Part shown: positions 1 to 9,694 of the stretch, piece by piece
Layout of the letters: every line of letters starts with the position of its first letter
Position numbering within the stretch: position 1 is the first letter of the stretch
Assembly: GCA_030682795.1 (NCBI GenBank)
Contig: JAUXNJ010000018.1
Coordinates: 25,504-89,503 of the forward strand
Length of the DNA: 64,000 bases
Reading direction: 5' to 3'
From: Sphingobacteriaceae bacterium
GTDB lineage: Bacteria > Bacteroidota > Bacteroidia > UBA7662
Made by a program: the position numbers and the translations under genes
Notes under the pieces: generated by a model
Database searches by the model: none
Told to the model about the DNA's origin: nothing
The model's input: only the letters and a program-made list of their open reading frames with translations

Positions 1-2
1 AA

Positions 3-305
3 ATGGTGCTCACCGGCAAATTTATCAATGCCCAACGCGCTTACGAGCTCGGCTTGGTAAACCGCGTGGTGCCAGTAGAACTCTACCTCGAAGAGGCCGT
101 TAAATTGGCCCGGGAAGTGGTGCAACTTTCTCCCATTGCCATCAAACTGGCCAAAGAAGCGGTATTGAAGGCCTACGACAGTCCGTTGAGCGAAGGCCTT
201 GAATTTGAACGCAAGAATTTTTACATGCTCTTTGCCACCGAAGATCAAAAAGAAGGCATGGCGGCCTTTGTGGAGAAGCGGGCGGCGGAATTTAAGGGCC
301 GCTAA
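3..305 (+). CDS. Enoyl-CoA hydratase/isomerase family protein, C-terminal fragment cut by the window edge
   Basis: Crotonase C-terminal pattern (A.ELGLVNRVVP...A.E..QLSPIAIKLAKEAV...E...F...FATEDQKEGMAAFVEKR). Confidence 0.85.
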   Translation: MVLTGKFINAQRAYELGLVNRVVPVELYLEEAVKLAREVVQLSPIAIKLAKEAVLKAYDSPLSEGLEFERKNFYMLFATEDQKEGMAAFVEKRAAEFKGR

Positions 306-471
306 AGCGAAAAAATCAGGCGCTATTAAAGTGCGGAGCAGATTGGGGGTGGTTTAACAAAAAGATAATCACCAAATGTTTTGGAAGATAAGGGTTTATA
401 TGCAATCTTTGAAAGTACAGTCTTTGATAGTTTCAAACATTCAAAGACGTATGCATTCAGCCCCACTCCTC

Positions 472-1065
472 ATGGAAAAAGCACAAGTTAATAAAAGACA
501 AACTTCTGGTAGTATTTTGCCGGTGCTCTTGCTTTCCTTGCTATTGCTTTGGGGATGCGAAAAAAAGCCAAAAACCGTCCTCCATTACGATGTTTTAGAG
601 GCAGAAATTAACGGGGTACACTATAAGTTTAAAGATCTAAGTGATGCCGGTTCCATTAGTCAGTATTTCACAATTCAAGGGGAACATAAGTCAAAAAATG
701 GCGTATATACATTTATTACCATTTCGGCATGTAATCTGAGCGATTGGCCAAATTCAAAATTCTTCCCCTTGGTCAAAGAATATTGCCCCTTTTTTCAAAC
801 AGATAGCTATGCTCAAATTTACATATCCGAACGAGGAAGTTTTACATCTACCATATTTATCACCCAAGATTCCATTCCCAACCCGCATTCGTTTATTTAC
901 TTCGAGAAATTTGAAGTACTTGATGGCAATAATTACGAAATCAAAGGCACTTTCAATATGGCACTAGCAGGTGAAGTTGGGGCCAATCCCCCCTCTGCGC
1001 CTGACTCTTGCTTTGTCAATGGTCGATTTCATTTGAAACGCCCTAGACGCAGCACTGTTGATTGA
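472..1065 (+). CDS. Hypothetical lipoprotein
   Basis: ORF 376-1065; internal ATG at 472 gives a signal peptide with a lipobox-like LLLLWGC. Confidence 0.6.
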   Translation: MEKAQVNKRQTSGSILPVLLLSLLLLWGCEKKPKTVLHYDVLEAEINGVHYKFKDLSDAGSISQYFTIQGEHKSKNGVYTFITISACNLSDWPNSKFFPLVKEYCPFFQTDSYAQIYISERGSFTSTIFITQDSIPNPHSFIYFEKFEVLDGNNYEIKGTFNMALAGEVGANPPSAPDSCFVNGRFHLKRPRRSTVD

Positions 1066-1142
1066 TTTTACACCTCAACACCTCCCATCCTTAAAATTGA
1101 AATGGAAATTTCATTGTAGCCAGATTTTCGTTACTTCACAAA

Positions 1143-2036
1143 ATGGAACGCTCCGATTTCATCCGCGGTTTGGTGAGTATGAGTTTAATGACCTCCCTCT
1201 TCCCTTTACGCAGCCTCGAAAGTTTGGCCGCTGGTGCCAGTACCGAGCGCATGCCGCTGCTGTTTGTGGGTCACGGCAGTCCGATGAACGCCATCGAAGA
1301 CAATCGCTTTACCCGCAATTGGCGGCAAATGGCACAAAAACTGCCCAAGCCCACCGCCATCCTCTGCATTTCGGCCCATTGGGAAACCCGAGGTAGCTGG
1401 GTAACCGGCATGGACCAGCCCAAAACCATACACGATTTTGGCGGCTTCCCTAAGGCACTGTTCGACACCCAATACCCAGCCCCAGGCAGCCTTTGGTTGG
1501 CACAGGCCACCCAGGAAGCCCTAAAACCCGCGTTGGTGGGGGCCGACGAGGAGCAGTGGGGACTCGATCACGGCACCTGGAGCATTCTCAAACCCATGTT
1601 CCCAGATGCCGATGTGCCGGTGGTGCAGCTGAGTCTCGACCGCAACCTCAACGGCGAAGGCCATTACCGCCTTGCCCAATCGCTAAAAAGTCTCCGCCGA
1701 AAAGGCGTGCTCATTATCGGCAGCGGCAATATGGTGCACAACCTGCGGCTCTTGCAACCCTTGGGCGGCAATATGAACGCCGAACATGCACTGGGTTGGG
1801 CCCGCGAAGCCGGCGAGCTCTTTAACAAACTCATCCGCGAACGCCGCCACAGCGAGCTTACCAACTTCCGCAACCTCGGCAGCGCCGCACAACTCGCCAT
1901 CCCTACCCCAGAACACTTCCTGCCGTTGCTTTATGTGCTCGCATTGCAGGAAAAAGACGAGGAAGCCGAGTTTTTCAACGACCAATACGTAGCTGGCTCG
2001 CTCAACATGACTTCCTTGCTATTTGGCCAAGATTAA
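1143..2036 (+). CDS. DODA-type extradiol aromatic ring-opening dioxygenase (YgiD-like)
   Basis: LFVGHGSPMNAIEDNRFTRNW, ISAHWETRG, WGLDHGTWSILKPMFPDADVPVVQLSLD, IGSGNMVHNLR motifs. Confidence 0.9.
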   Translation: MERSDFIRGLVSMSLMTSLFPLRSLESLAAGASTERMPLLFVGHGSPMNAIEDNRFTRNWRQMAQKLPKPTAILCISAHWETRGSWVTGMDQPKTIHDFGGFPKALFDTQYPAPGSLWLAQATQEALKPALVGADEEQWGLDHGTWSILKPMFPDADVPVVQLSLDRNLNGEGHYRLAQSLKSLRRKGVLIIGSGNMVHNLRLLQPLGGNMNAEHALGWAREAGELFNKLIRERRHSELTNFRNLGSAAQLAIPTPEHFLPLLYVLALQEKDEEAEFFNDQYVAGSLNMTSLLFGQD

Positions 2037-2076
2037 GCCGCTTTTTGGCCACTGAAATTGGTATCTTTGGGAAGCC

Positions 2077-3567
2077 ATGATTCTGTCGTCACAAAACATC
2101 TTACTCATTGGGAGCATTTTGCTCTTTATCAGCGTCGTAGCTGGTAAAACCTCCTATCGCTTTGGGGTGCCTACCCTCTTGCTCTTTTTGGCAGTGGGTA
2201 TGTTGGCCGGTTCAGAAGGCATTGGCGGCATTCATTTCGACGATGCAAGCATAGCCCAGTTTATTGGCATCGTGGCCTTGAACTTCATTTTGTTTGCTGG
2301 GGGGATGGATACTGACTGGAAAACCATCCGACCAGTTTTAAAACAGGGTATTGTGCTTTCTACGGTGGGGGTTTTGCTCACGGCTGTTTCGGTGGGCTAT
2401 TTTGTGCACCTCATCACACCCTTTACGCTCTACGAAGGCCTCCTGCTCGGCGCCATTGTGTCGTCCACCGACGCTGCAGCCGTTTTTAGCATTCTGCGTT
2501 CTCGCAATTTGGCCCTCAAGCACAACCTGCGGCCTACCCTCGAGCTCGAAAGCGGTAGTAACGACCCCATGGCCTACTTCCTCACCATTGCTTTTTTGGG
2601 CTTGGTGCAGGAGCCCGACAAATCGCTGCTCACGCTCATCCCCTTTTTCCTGCAGCAAATTGCGCTGGGTGCGGTTTTGGGCGTGGCTTTTGGCTACTTC
2701 CACACCTTCATCATCAACCGACTGCGACCCGATTTTGAAGGATTGTATCCCGTTTTGGTGATCGCGCTCATGTTTTTCACCTTTGCCGCCACCGATTTTG
2801 TGGGTGGAAACGGCTTTTTGGCGGTCTACCTGAGCGGCGTCTACCTCGGCAACCAAGAAATCATCCATAAAAAATCGATCCTCAAAGCCTTCGATGGTTA
2901 TGCCTGGCTGATGCAGATTGTGATGTTCTTAACGCTCGGGCTCCTGGTGTATCCGAGCCAGATTGTGCCGGTGTTGCTGCCGGGACTGGTGATCTCCCTC
3001 TTTTTAATCTTTGTGGCGCGGCCCCTGAGCGTATTCATCGGTTTGTCGTTTTTTAAGATGAAGAACCGCACCCGCTGGTACATCAGCTGGGTAGGACTCC
3101 GCGGCGCCGTACCCATTGTATTTGCCACCTATCCGCTATTGGCTGGGGTAGAAAAAGCGGGCGTCATCTTCCACATCGTCTTCCTCATTACCATCACCTC
3201 GGTGCTGTTGCAAGGCACTACCTTGGCCAAGGTGGCCGACTGGCTGCACGTATCCTTGCCGCAAAAAGTGAAGCGCAAAAACAACATTGACATGCTTTTG
3301 AATGAAGGCATCAAGTCGGAACTCCGCGAAGTGCGCCTCCCGGCCGACAGCAGTGTAGCGGGAAAAAGCATCATCGAGCTAAAAATTCCCCGAAACACCC
3401 TCATTGCCATCATTGAACGCGAAGGGAAGTTCATCACCCCCAACGGTGCTACCAAAGTGGCTGGCAACGATAAATTGCTGTTGGTTTCTGAAAATGTAGA
3501 AGGACTGGCGGAAGCTCACCGCATGCTCGACCTCGATTTTGAGGAAGAAGGCCTTATTTCAGGCTAA
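2077..3567 (+). CDS. Potassium/proton antiporter (CPA1, NhaP2/CvrA-like) with a C-terminal TrkA-C-like domain
   Basis: Multi-TM protein; SSTDAAAVFSILR and WVGLRGAVPIVFATYPL motifs; C-terminal RCK/TrkA-C-like segment. Confidence 0.88.
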   Translation: MILSSQNILLIGSILLFISVVAGKTSYRFGVPTLLLFLAVGMLAGSEGIGGIHFDDASIAQFIGIVALNFILFAGGMDTDWKTIRPVLKQGIVLSTVGVLLTAVSVGYFVHLITPFTLYEGLLLGAIVSSTDAAAVFSILRSRNLALKHNLRPTLELESGSNDPMAYFLTIAFLGLVQEPDKSLLTLIPFFLQQIALGAVLGVAFGYFHTFIINRLRPDFEGLYPVLVIALMFFTFAATDFVGGNGFLAVYLSGVYLGNQEIIHKKSILKAFDGYAWLMQIVMFLTLGLLVYPSQIVPVLLPGLVISLFLIFVARPLSVFIGLSFFKMKNRTRWYISWVGLRGAVPIVFATYPLLAGVEKAGVIFHIVFLITITSVLLQGTTLAKVADWLHVSLPQKVKRKNNIDMLLNEGIKSELREVRLPADSSVAGKSIIELKIPRNTLIAIIEREGKFITPNGATKVAGNDKLLLVSENVEGLAEAHRMLDLDFEEEGLISG

Positions 3568-4207
3568 AGCGGATGGGAATGGTGTAGTTCACCGCCACCG
3601 CCTTTCCCCCTTGATAACCCGGTTGCCAGCGCGGCATGGCTTTCACAGCTTTAATGGCCATTTCGTCGAGACCAAAGTCCAATCCACGCAAAACAGTCAC
3701 CTCCCCGATGCTGCCGTCGGCCTTCACCACAAAACTCAAATACACGATGCCTTGCACTCCTTGCTCGCGCGCAGCCGTGGTATAGCGCGCATTTTCGCTC
3801 AAATAGCGCAATAAAGCCACTTCTCCGCCGGGAAAAACAGGAAAAACCTCGCCTACGGGCACAAAGCTTTCGTCTCCAGCGTCGGGTTCTGGCGCTACAA
3901 AGGGCAAATCAAAGGTGGGAATGTCGGGCAAATCGATGTTGTTGGGCAGCGGCTCAAAAGTCACCGCCGATTGAGTTGCCTCGGCCGATGCCCGCGCAGC
4001 TTTGGCTTCTACGGGCTTGGGCAATTGCATATGGATGATTTCGAAGTCGATGGCTTGCGGCCGATCATGCCAATCGGTGGGCTCGTTGGATGGGGCCAAT
4101 TCAGCACTCCAATGGAAGGCGGTGAGTAAAATTCCTAAGCTGGTAGTCATGCCAAGCAGCAGGAAAAACGTACGGTCGTACTTGCGGAAAAAGGAGTTGG
4201 TAGTCAT
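3554..4207 (-). CDS. Energy transducer TonB family protein
   Basis: N-terminal TM, linker, C-terminal TonB domain (EQGVQGIVYLSFVVKADGSIGEVTVLRGLDFGLDEMAIKAVKAMPRWQPGYQGGKAV). Confidence 0.9.
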   Translation of the reverse strand: MTTNSFFRKYDRTFFLLLGMTTSLGILLTAFHWSAELAPSNEPTDWHDRPQAIDFEIIHMQLPKPVEAKAARASAEATQSAVTFEPLPNNIDLPDIPTFDLPFVAPEPDAGDESFVPVGEVFPVFPGGEVALLRYLSENARYTTAAREQGVQGIVYLSFVVKADGSIGEVTVLRGLDFGLDEMAIKAVKAMPRWQPGYQGGKAVAVNYTIPIRFSLK

Positions 4208-4412
4208 AACAGGAAGTATTTGCTACCAAAACGCTTTACCTCCTCCCAGCTTGTGCACGCTGGCTTTTATGACAACTTGCTGACGATTGCATCAAATGGA
4301 AATCCCCAGCAACTAAAGCCAGTAATGATGATTTGTCTTAAACGAGATTTGTACGCTGGTTTTACCACTTTGTCCTTTTGAACTCCATTAAAAACCTAAT
4401 ATCTTTACAATA

Positions 4413-4712
4413 ATGAACCTCATCGCCTTAAACTTAGAAAAGATACATGCCCTTTGCTTGAAGCATAAGGTTCACAAGCTTTTTGTATTTGGCTCGGTTG
4501 TAAAAGACTCATTTACGAGTGAAAGTGATATTGATTTGCTAGTCGATTTTGATGGAGTAGACTTAAATGACTATGCAGATAACTACTTTGATCTTAAGGA
4601 TGCCTTAGAGTCCCTTTTCAATCGTCAGGTTGATTTACTTGAAGAAAAAGGCATTCGAAATCCATTTCTGAGAAAGCAAATTGATTTTGAAAAGCAGCTT
4701 GTTTATGGATAA
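4413..4712 (+). CDS. MNT-domain nucleotidyltransferase (MntA-type antitoxin-like)
   Basis: LFVFGSVVKDSFTSESDIDLLVDF = GSxxx(n)DxD motif. Confidence 0.85.
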   Translation: MNLIALNLEKIHALCLKHKVHKLFVFGSVVKDSFTSESDIDLLVDFDGVDLNDYADNYFDLKDALESLFNRQVDLLEEKGIRNPFLRKQIDFEKQLVYG

Positions 4713-4732
4713 CTAAATTGATAGCTCGAAAC

Positions 4733-4750
4733 CATGCATCTCGTTGCATG
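4733..4750. repeat. Inverted repeat CATGCA-TCTCGT-TGCATG
   Basis: Perfect 6-bp arms with 6-nt spacer, 20 bp after the MNT gene. Confidence 0.5.
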
Positions 4751-4836
4751 ATTCCGCTGCTGACTTAACTCAAAGATTCATTCTATCCATCCTTGCCAAG
4801 CTCAAATAGGCTTGGATAGAGTCCAAAGAGCTCCGC

Positions 4837-5493
4837 TTAAATCAATATCCCCAGCAACAGAAAGAAAGCCAGCTGAAACAACCAGTAGCGCATGAGCATG
4901 GGGTTGTTGGTAGTGACTTTAAAGGCCTCAAATCCCCATAAAACAGCAAAAGAAAAGAGCCACCAAGCCAAGTAATTTTGCCACGGAGCCACAAAAAGGG
5001 CATCGAAAGGCGGTTGCACCCAGTTCCAGAACTCAAAATATACGGCTACGGGTTCAATGAGCACATCGCTGAGGGTAACGGCGGTGGCGCCTACCAGCGG
5101 CCGGAGCCAAACAGATACACCAATGCGGTTGGCTAGCTGCGCAGCGGCATAAATGAGAATGGTCCAGTTGATGCCAATGATCAGCGGCACGCCCAAGAGC
5201 TTGGGTCCGAGCACCTCGCCATAGGCATATTCGCCAAAAACGAGTCCGGTTGCTACCCCAGCCCATTCCACCAAAAAACCCGCCATCCACACCACCAACA
5301 GCATCCACCAAAGTTTAGGCTGCCGCATTTGCTCGAACCACAGCAAGTGGACCGCGCCAAAAAGCAAGGTATAGGGGGTAAAAAAGAGGAAAAAAGAACG
5401 GGTGGCGGGCCAAGCCAAACCAAGCGCACCAAAGCCATACACCATGGCCCAAAAAACCGTAAACACATTTATTTGACGAACCGATCTTTCCAC
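4837..5493 (-). CDS. Carotenoid biosynthesis protein (DUF422; CruF-like 1',2'-hydratase family)
   Basis: Integral membrane protein with EWAGVATGLVFGEYAYGEVLGPKLLGVPLIIGINWTILIYA and DVLIEPVAVYFEFWNW motifs; sits in crt cluster. Confidence 0.8.
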   Translation of the reverse strand: MERSVRQINVFTVFWAMVYGFGALGLAWPATRSFFLFFTPYTLLFGAVHLLWFEQMRQPKLWWMLLVVWMAGFLVEWAGVATGLVFGEYAYGEVLGPKLLGVPLIIGINWTILIYAAAQLANRIGVSVWLRPLVGATAVTLSDVLIEPVAVYFEFWNWVQPPFDALFVAPWQNYLAWWLFSFAVLWGFEAFKVTTNNPMLMRYWLFQLAFFLLLGILI

Positions 5494-6575
5494 TTCAGAC
5501 GACGCATTTGAAAATCATACAAAGCACGGAGCAACAACCATTGCCAACTCAGCCATTGGACCAGGCCGAGGCCCAGATTCAGCGGCAGACTGTCTCCAGC
5601 GCTACGGGTGACAAAGATACGGGTTAAAACGAGGGCTGGGAGTAAAATCAGCAGCTGCAAAGGCATTTTGATGGCCAAAAGCAGCCAAATCCAACCCGTT
5701 ACCAGCGCATAAAAGAGCAGCAACAGCGGCTGATGTTGAAATCCGGGTACCAGCGTTTTTGCAAAACCTGCCAAAGCTTCTTCGCCATGCTGGTACATGC
5801 GGCATTGCAACTGGGGATGGGCGGCCAGCAGGGCCATGCCGCGGAGCGACTGCGCTTTGAGCAGGCGCATGATGGCCACATCTTCCACAATTTGGTGCTT
5901 CACTTGCTGGTGCCACTGGTATTGGCGGTACGTTTGGCCATCGAAGAGCATGAACTGTCCATTGGCGACGGCCAAACCCGACCATTTGGTGTTTTTTACC
6001 AAAAGCAGCGGCAGCCAAGTGAGCAGCAAGTGGTGCATAAAGGGTACCAACAGCATTTCTCCCCAGCTGCGGGTGATTTGTTGCGGGAAAACAGACAACA
6101 GCTGCAGTTGGTGCTGCTGGAGATAGGCCAAGGTAGCATGCAAGGCGCTTTCGTGCAGGCGAACGTCGGCATCTAAAAAAAGCAGGTAATCGCCTTGGGC
6201 GTGCTGGGCGAGCTGATAGCAAGCATGACTTTTACCGAGCCATGCTTCTGGCAGTGGTTGTGCGGGGAGCAGCCGGCCGCGGGGGTCCTGTTGAATGGCG
6301 ACTTTGACGAGATCAGCGGTGCCGTCGGTCGATTCATCGTCGTACACCAGCCATTCGAGCTGCGGGTGGGTAAAGGCGCTAATTTGCTGGAGGAGGGCTG
6401 GCAGTCGCTCAGCTTCGTTGCGGGCTGGAATGAGGATACTTATTTTAGCGATTGAATCGGGCGCAGCGGCATGGGGGAGCTTGATGGGACTGAAGTAATT
6501 CGACCCAGCAATGAGCAGGCGAAGGCTGGTGAGTCCTGCTAAGAACCAAAATAGTATTTCAAAAACGTGGTTCAT
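5469..6575 (-). CDS. Family 2 glycosyltransferase, CrtQ-like
   Basis: GT-A fold signs ILIPARNEAERLP, DDESTDGT, WLGKSHACYQLA, FLDADVR; start chosen at MNHVF, 4-nt overlap with upstream gene. Confidence 0.82.
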   Translation of the reverse strand: MNHVFEILFWFLAGLTSLRLLIAGSNYFSPIKLPHAAAPDSIAKISILIPARNEAERLPALLQQISAFTHPQLEWLVYDDESTDGTADLVKVAIQQDPRGRLLPAQPLPEAWLGKSHACYQLAQHAQGDYLLFLDADVRLHESALHATLAYLQQHQLQLLSVFPQQITRSWGEMLLVPFMHHLLLTWLPLLLVKNTKWSGLAVANGQFMLFDGQTYRQYQWHQQVKHQIVEDVAIMRLLKAQSLRGMALLAAHPQLQCRMYQHGEEALAGFAKTLVPGFQHQPLLLLFYALVTGWIWLLLAIKMPLQLLILLPALVLTRIFVTRSAGDSLPLNLGLGLVQWLSWQWLLLRALYDFQMRRLKWKDRFVK

Positions 6576-7195
6576 GGCCGCTGCTGCAGCTCGGCTGCGA
6601 TTAATTCTGCTAATCGACGTTGGCAAGCTCCTTGGAAGTCGCGATACGAGGCCTCTAAGTCCATGGCATCGGCTGATTCGGATATTTTTAGAAAGTGATA
6701 CCGGCTTGGGCGTGATTTGTTGGCGAATTCAACGGCTGAAAACACAAAAACCACCTGCCAATCGAGCAAATGTAATCGGTTCAGCAGCCCTTTTTGGAAA
6801 TGCAGCTCCCCTGCTTGTGCAGCGCCAATGCGGCCTTCGGGAAAAAGGAGGAGTAAGTTGGCTGGATCCTTGGTCAGTGCCTGCAGTCGCGCCAGCATTT
6901 GCAGCTGCTCCCGTCCTTTTGGGAGTCCGATGGCCCCCAAAGCCGCTAAAAACGGTCGTTTTTGCAATTCCGCCTCGAGCATCAATACGTTAAAACGTCT
7001 TTTCCAATGCCCGGCATTGCGCAACAACATCCAGGCGCCATCCCACCAGCTGATGTGGTTGCCGAGCAATAAAACGGGCTTTTGAGCATCAAAGGGCACC
7101 TCTTGCCAGTATTTCCGGCGAAAAAACAATCGATCTACCAGTCCAAACCAGCCCAGGAAAAACCACCTGTAAAACCGATTGAGGAGCTGCTGCAT
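6572..7195 (-). CDS. 1-acyl-glycerol-3-phosphate acyltransferase-like (PlsC family)
   Basis: GNHISWWDGAWMLL (NHxxxxD) and LFPEGRIG motifs. Confidence 0.85.
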   Translation of the reverse strand: MQQLLNRFYRWFFLGWFGLVDRLFFRRKYWQEVPFDAQKPVLLLGNHISWWDGAWMLLRNAGHWKRRFNVLMLEAELQKRPFLAALGAIGLPKGREQLQMLARLQALTKDPANLLLLFPEGRIGAAQAGELHFQKGLLNRLHLLDWQVVFVFSAVEFANKSRPSRYHFLKISESADAMDLEASYRDFQGACQRRLAELIAAELQQRP

Positions 7196-7198
7196 GGG

Positions 7199-8728
7199 TT
7201 AATGTTTTCCTTGGATGAGTTCGGTGGTGATGCGGGCCGAGAGTAAGCAAAGGGGAATACCACCGCCCGGATGTACGCTTCCGCCCGCAAAATACAAACC
7301 TTTTACGGTGGCATGGCGGTTCGACTGCCGTAAAAAGGCTGCCCATTTGTTGTTGGATGCGGGACCATAAATGGCACCTCCTACCGAGCCGGTGTTGCGT
7401 TCAATGTCGCGCGGGTCCATCACCGTTTCGTGTAAAATGAGGTCCGCAATGGGCACTTTGAGGGTGTGAGACAGGTGCTGGTGCAGATAGATTCTGGTTT
7501 TGGCAATGTAGGCATCCCAGTCCTGCCCCGCATTTGGCGGCGTATTCACCATCACAAACCAGTTTTCATGGCCATGGGGCGCATCGGCTCGGTGGTTTTT
7601 ACTGCTGATGTAAACGTAAATGGTGGGATCGCTGGTGAGCTCGCCCTTGGCAATGGCGTGAAACTCCCTCTTGTAATGGGAGCTAAAAAAGATGTTGTGC
7701 AAATCTAGCGCCGGGTACTCGCCTTTCATGGCCCAATGGTAAATGATGGCCGAGCTGCTTAATTCAGGCGCTTTTTGGGTGTTTTTACGCATATTTCGGG
7801 GGTACATGCTTGCCCGCACCTGCATCACATCTACGGCACTCACCACCAAGGTAAAAAGTTCGCGATCGTCACCAATGGTAACCCCTTTCAGCTTCTTGTT
7901 GTGAATGAAAAATTTATCGACCCGGGTGTTCAATCGCACCGTCACCCCTAGCTTCTCCATCAATTTGGACAAGGCATTTCGGATGGCAATCATCCCGCCT
8001 TGGGGATAAAAAGCGCCTTTGCCATGTTCAATGTAAGAAATAAGATTGAGCGTGGCGGGGGCCTTGTAAGGATTTGAACCGTTATAAGTGGCAAAACGGT
8101 CGAACAGCTGCACCGTGCGCCAATGCTTGAACCACTTTTTATTGAAGCGGTGCATGGTGCCAAAAACGCCCAGCCAAGGCACGCGCAAAACCTTCAAAAA
8201 GGTGGAAAAGCGCAACAGATTGCTCCAATCTTGCAGCGAGCGGTCTAAAAACACCGGCGCGGTGGTGTCGTACATGAGCTTGGCACGCTTGAAGTAGGCT
8301 TTGGTGCGCGACTGCTCCTCGCCGATTTGCTGTTCGAGTTCGGCCGCAAACTGGTCGATGTTGCTGAAAGCGTTCACCCGAGTGCCATCGGGATAAAAAT
8401 AGCGGGTGACCAGTTCAAGCTGGTCGTATTGCAAATAATCGCTCAGTTTTTCACCACAATCGGCAAATAACTCCTCGAGCAATTCGGGCATCGTAAACAG
8501 CGAAGGACCTTTATCGAACCTGAAGCCCTCCCAGCGTTCATCGGTGAGCTTGCCGCCCAACTCGGCACCGGCTTCAAACAAAGTGACTTTATATCCGGCC
8601 CTGGCCAAGCGCGCGGCTGTGGCCATGCCAGAGATGCCGCCACCTACCACGCCAGCTGTTTTAGTGGCGCTGGTCACTGCAGAACGGTGTTTTTTACGAT
8701 GCGTATGTTCGGTGCTCATAGGAAGCAA
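7199..8728 (-). CDS. CrtI-family phytoene desaturase/carotenoid oxidoreductase (CrtD-like)
   Basis: N-terminal GGGISGMATAARLARAGYKVTLFEAG dinucleotide-binding motif; C-terminal YFAGGSVHPGGGIPLCLLSAR. Confidence 0.9.
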   Translation of the reverse strand: MLPMSTEHTHRKKHRSAVTSATKTAGVVGGGISGMATAARLARAGYKVTLFEAGAELGGKLTDERWEGFRFDKGPSLFTMPELLEELFADCGEKLSDYLQYDQLELVTRYFYPDGTRVNAFSNIDQFAAELEQQIGEEQSRTKAYFKRAKLMYDTTAPVFLDRSLQDWSNLLRFSTFLKVLRVPWLGVFGTMHRFNKKWFKHWRTVQLFDRFATYNGSNPYKAPATLNLISYIEHGKGAFYPQGGMIAIRNALSKLMEKLGVTVRLNTRVDKFFIHNKKLKGVTIGDDRELFTLVVSAVDVMQVRASMYPRNMRKNTQKAPELSSSAIIYHWAMKGEYPALDLHNIFFSSHYKREFHAIAKGELTSDPTIYVYISSKNHRADAPHGHENWFVMVNTPPNAGQDWDAYIAKTRIYLHQHLSHTLKVPIADLILHETVMDPRDIERNTGSVGGAIYGPASNNKWAAFLRQSNRHATVKGLYFAGGSVHPGGGIPLCLLSARITTELIQGKH

Positions 8729-8821
8729 GACTGCAGGTACAAATCTAAGATTTGCGCGTCAGCTTTATAATTTCAGAAAAAATAATTGAATCAGCCTTTT
8801 GAAAGGGCGCAAATGATGCGT

Positions 8822-9661
8822 TTAGAGCATATTGAGCTTGTTCGACATCATCGAATACACTAGCAAAGCGGCTTTTTCGGCATTCGACACTCGCACCCGC
8901 GATTCCATGATTTGCTTGGAATTGACCTTGCAAATTTTATTGAACAGGTTGCGGTAAAAACGATAGGCCGTTAATACCCCAATGCGTGAACCTTTGGGCA
9001 ATTGAATGATGCCGGCATAGGCTTTGTCGAAATCGAGCTCAATGTCTTTCTGGATTTCCAACTTCGCGGTTTCGTCGAGGGCAATGCCCAAGTTTACATT
9101 CGGAAAGTAGGTGCGACCACGGCTCAAATAATCGTCCTTGATGTCACGCAAGAAGTTTACTTTTTGGAAGGCGGCTCCCAAATGGCGTGCAGATGGTGTT
9201 AGGCGGTCGTACATTTCTGTATCGCCATCGCAAAACACACGCAAACACATCAATCCTACTACTTCGGCAGAGCCGTAAATGTATTCTGTATAATTCTCCT
9301 CAGCATACTCAATGTCCTGCAAATCCATCTCCATGCTTTTCAAAAAAGCATCGATGAGGGGCATTTCAATGCCAAAGTGCTTCACCGTATCTTGAAACGA
9401 ATCTAAAACAGGGTTCAAGCTGATGCCCCGCTCTAAAGCCAAATAGGTATCGCGCTTAAACTCTTCTAGCAAGGTGCGCTTGTCGAAATCGTGGAAAGTG
9501 TCTACAATCTCGTCGGCATAACGTACGAATCCGTAAATGGCGTAGATGGGATCGCGGTATTTTTTGTCGAAAGCCAAAATCCCCATGCTGAAGGAAGTGC
9601 TGTAGTTACGCGTAATGATGCGGCTACATTCGATGTTTGTTTTGCGGTAAAGTGACAACAT
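8822..9661 (-). CDS. crtB: Phytoene/squalene synthase family protein
   Basis: YSTSFSMGILAFDKKYRDPIYAIYGFVRYADEIVDT and LRDIKDDYLSRGRTYFP (DxxxD) motifs; start at MLSLYRK. Confidence 0.9.
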   Translation of the reverse strand: MLSLYRKTNIECSRIITRNYSTSFSMGILAFDKKYRDPIYAIYGFVRYADEIVDTFHDFDKRTLLEEFKRDTYLALERGISLNPVLDSFQDTVKHFGIEMPLIDAFLKSMEMDLQDIEYAEENYTEYIYGSAEVVGLMCLRVFCDGDTEMYDRLTPSARHLGAAFQKVNFLRDIKDDYLSRGRTYFPNVNLGIALDETAKLEIQKDIELDFDKAYAGIIQLPKGSRIGVLTAYRFYRNLFNKICKVNSKQIMESRVRVSNAEKAALLVYSMMSNKLNML

Positions 9662-9694
9662 ATGCGGGAATTTGATATACAACAAGGAAATATA

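Noticed and set aside
5469-6626. N-terminal 17 residues of the GT2 ORF (MPTSISRINRSRAAAAA)
   Set aside because: They overlap the acyltransferase coding region; MNHVF at 6575 gives the normal 4-nt overlap.
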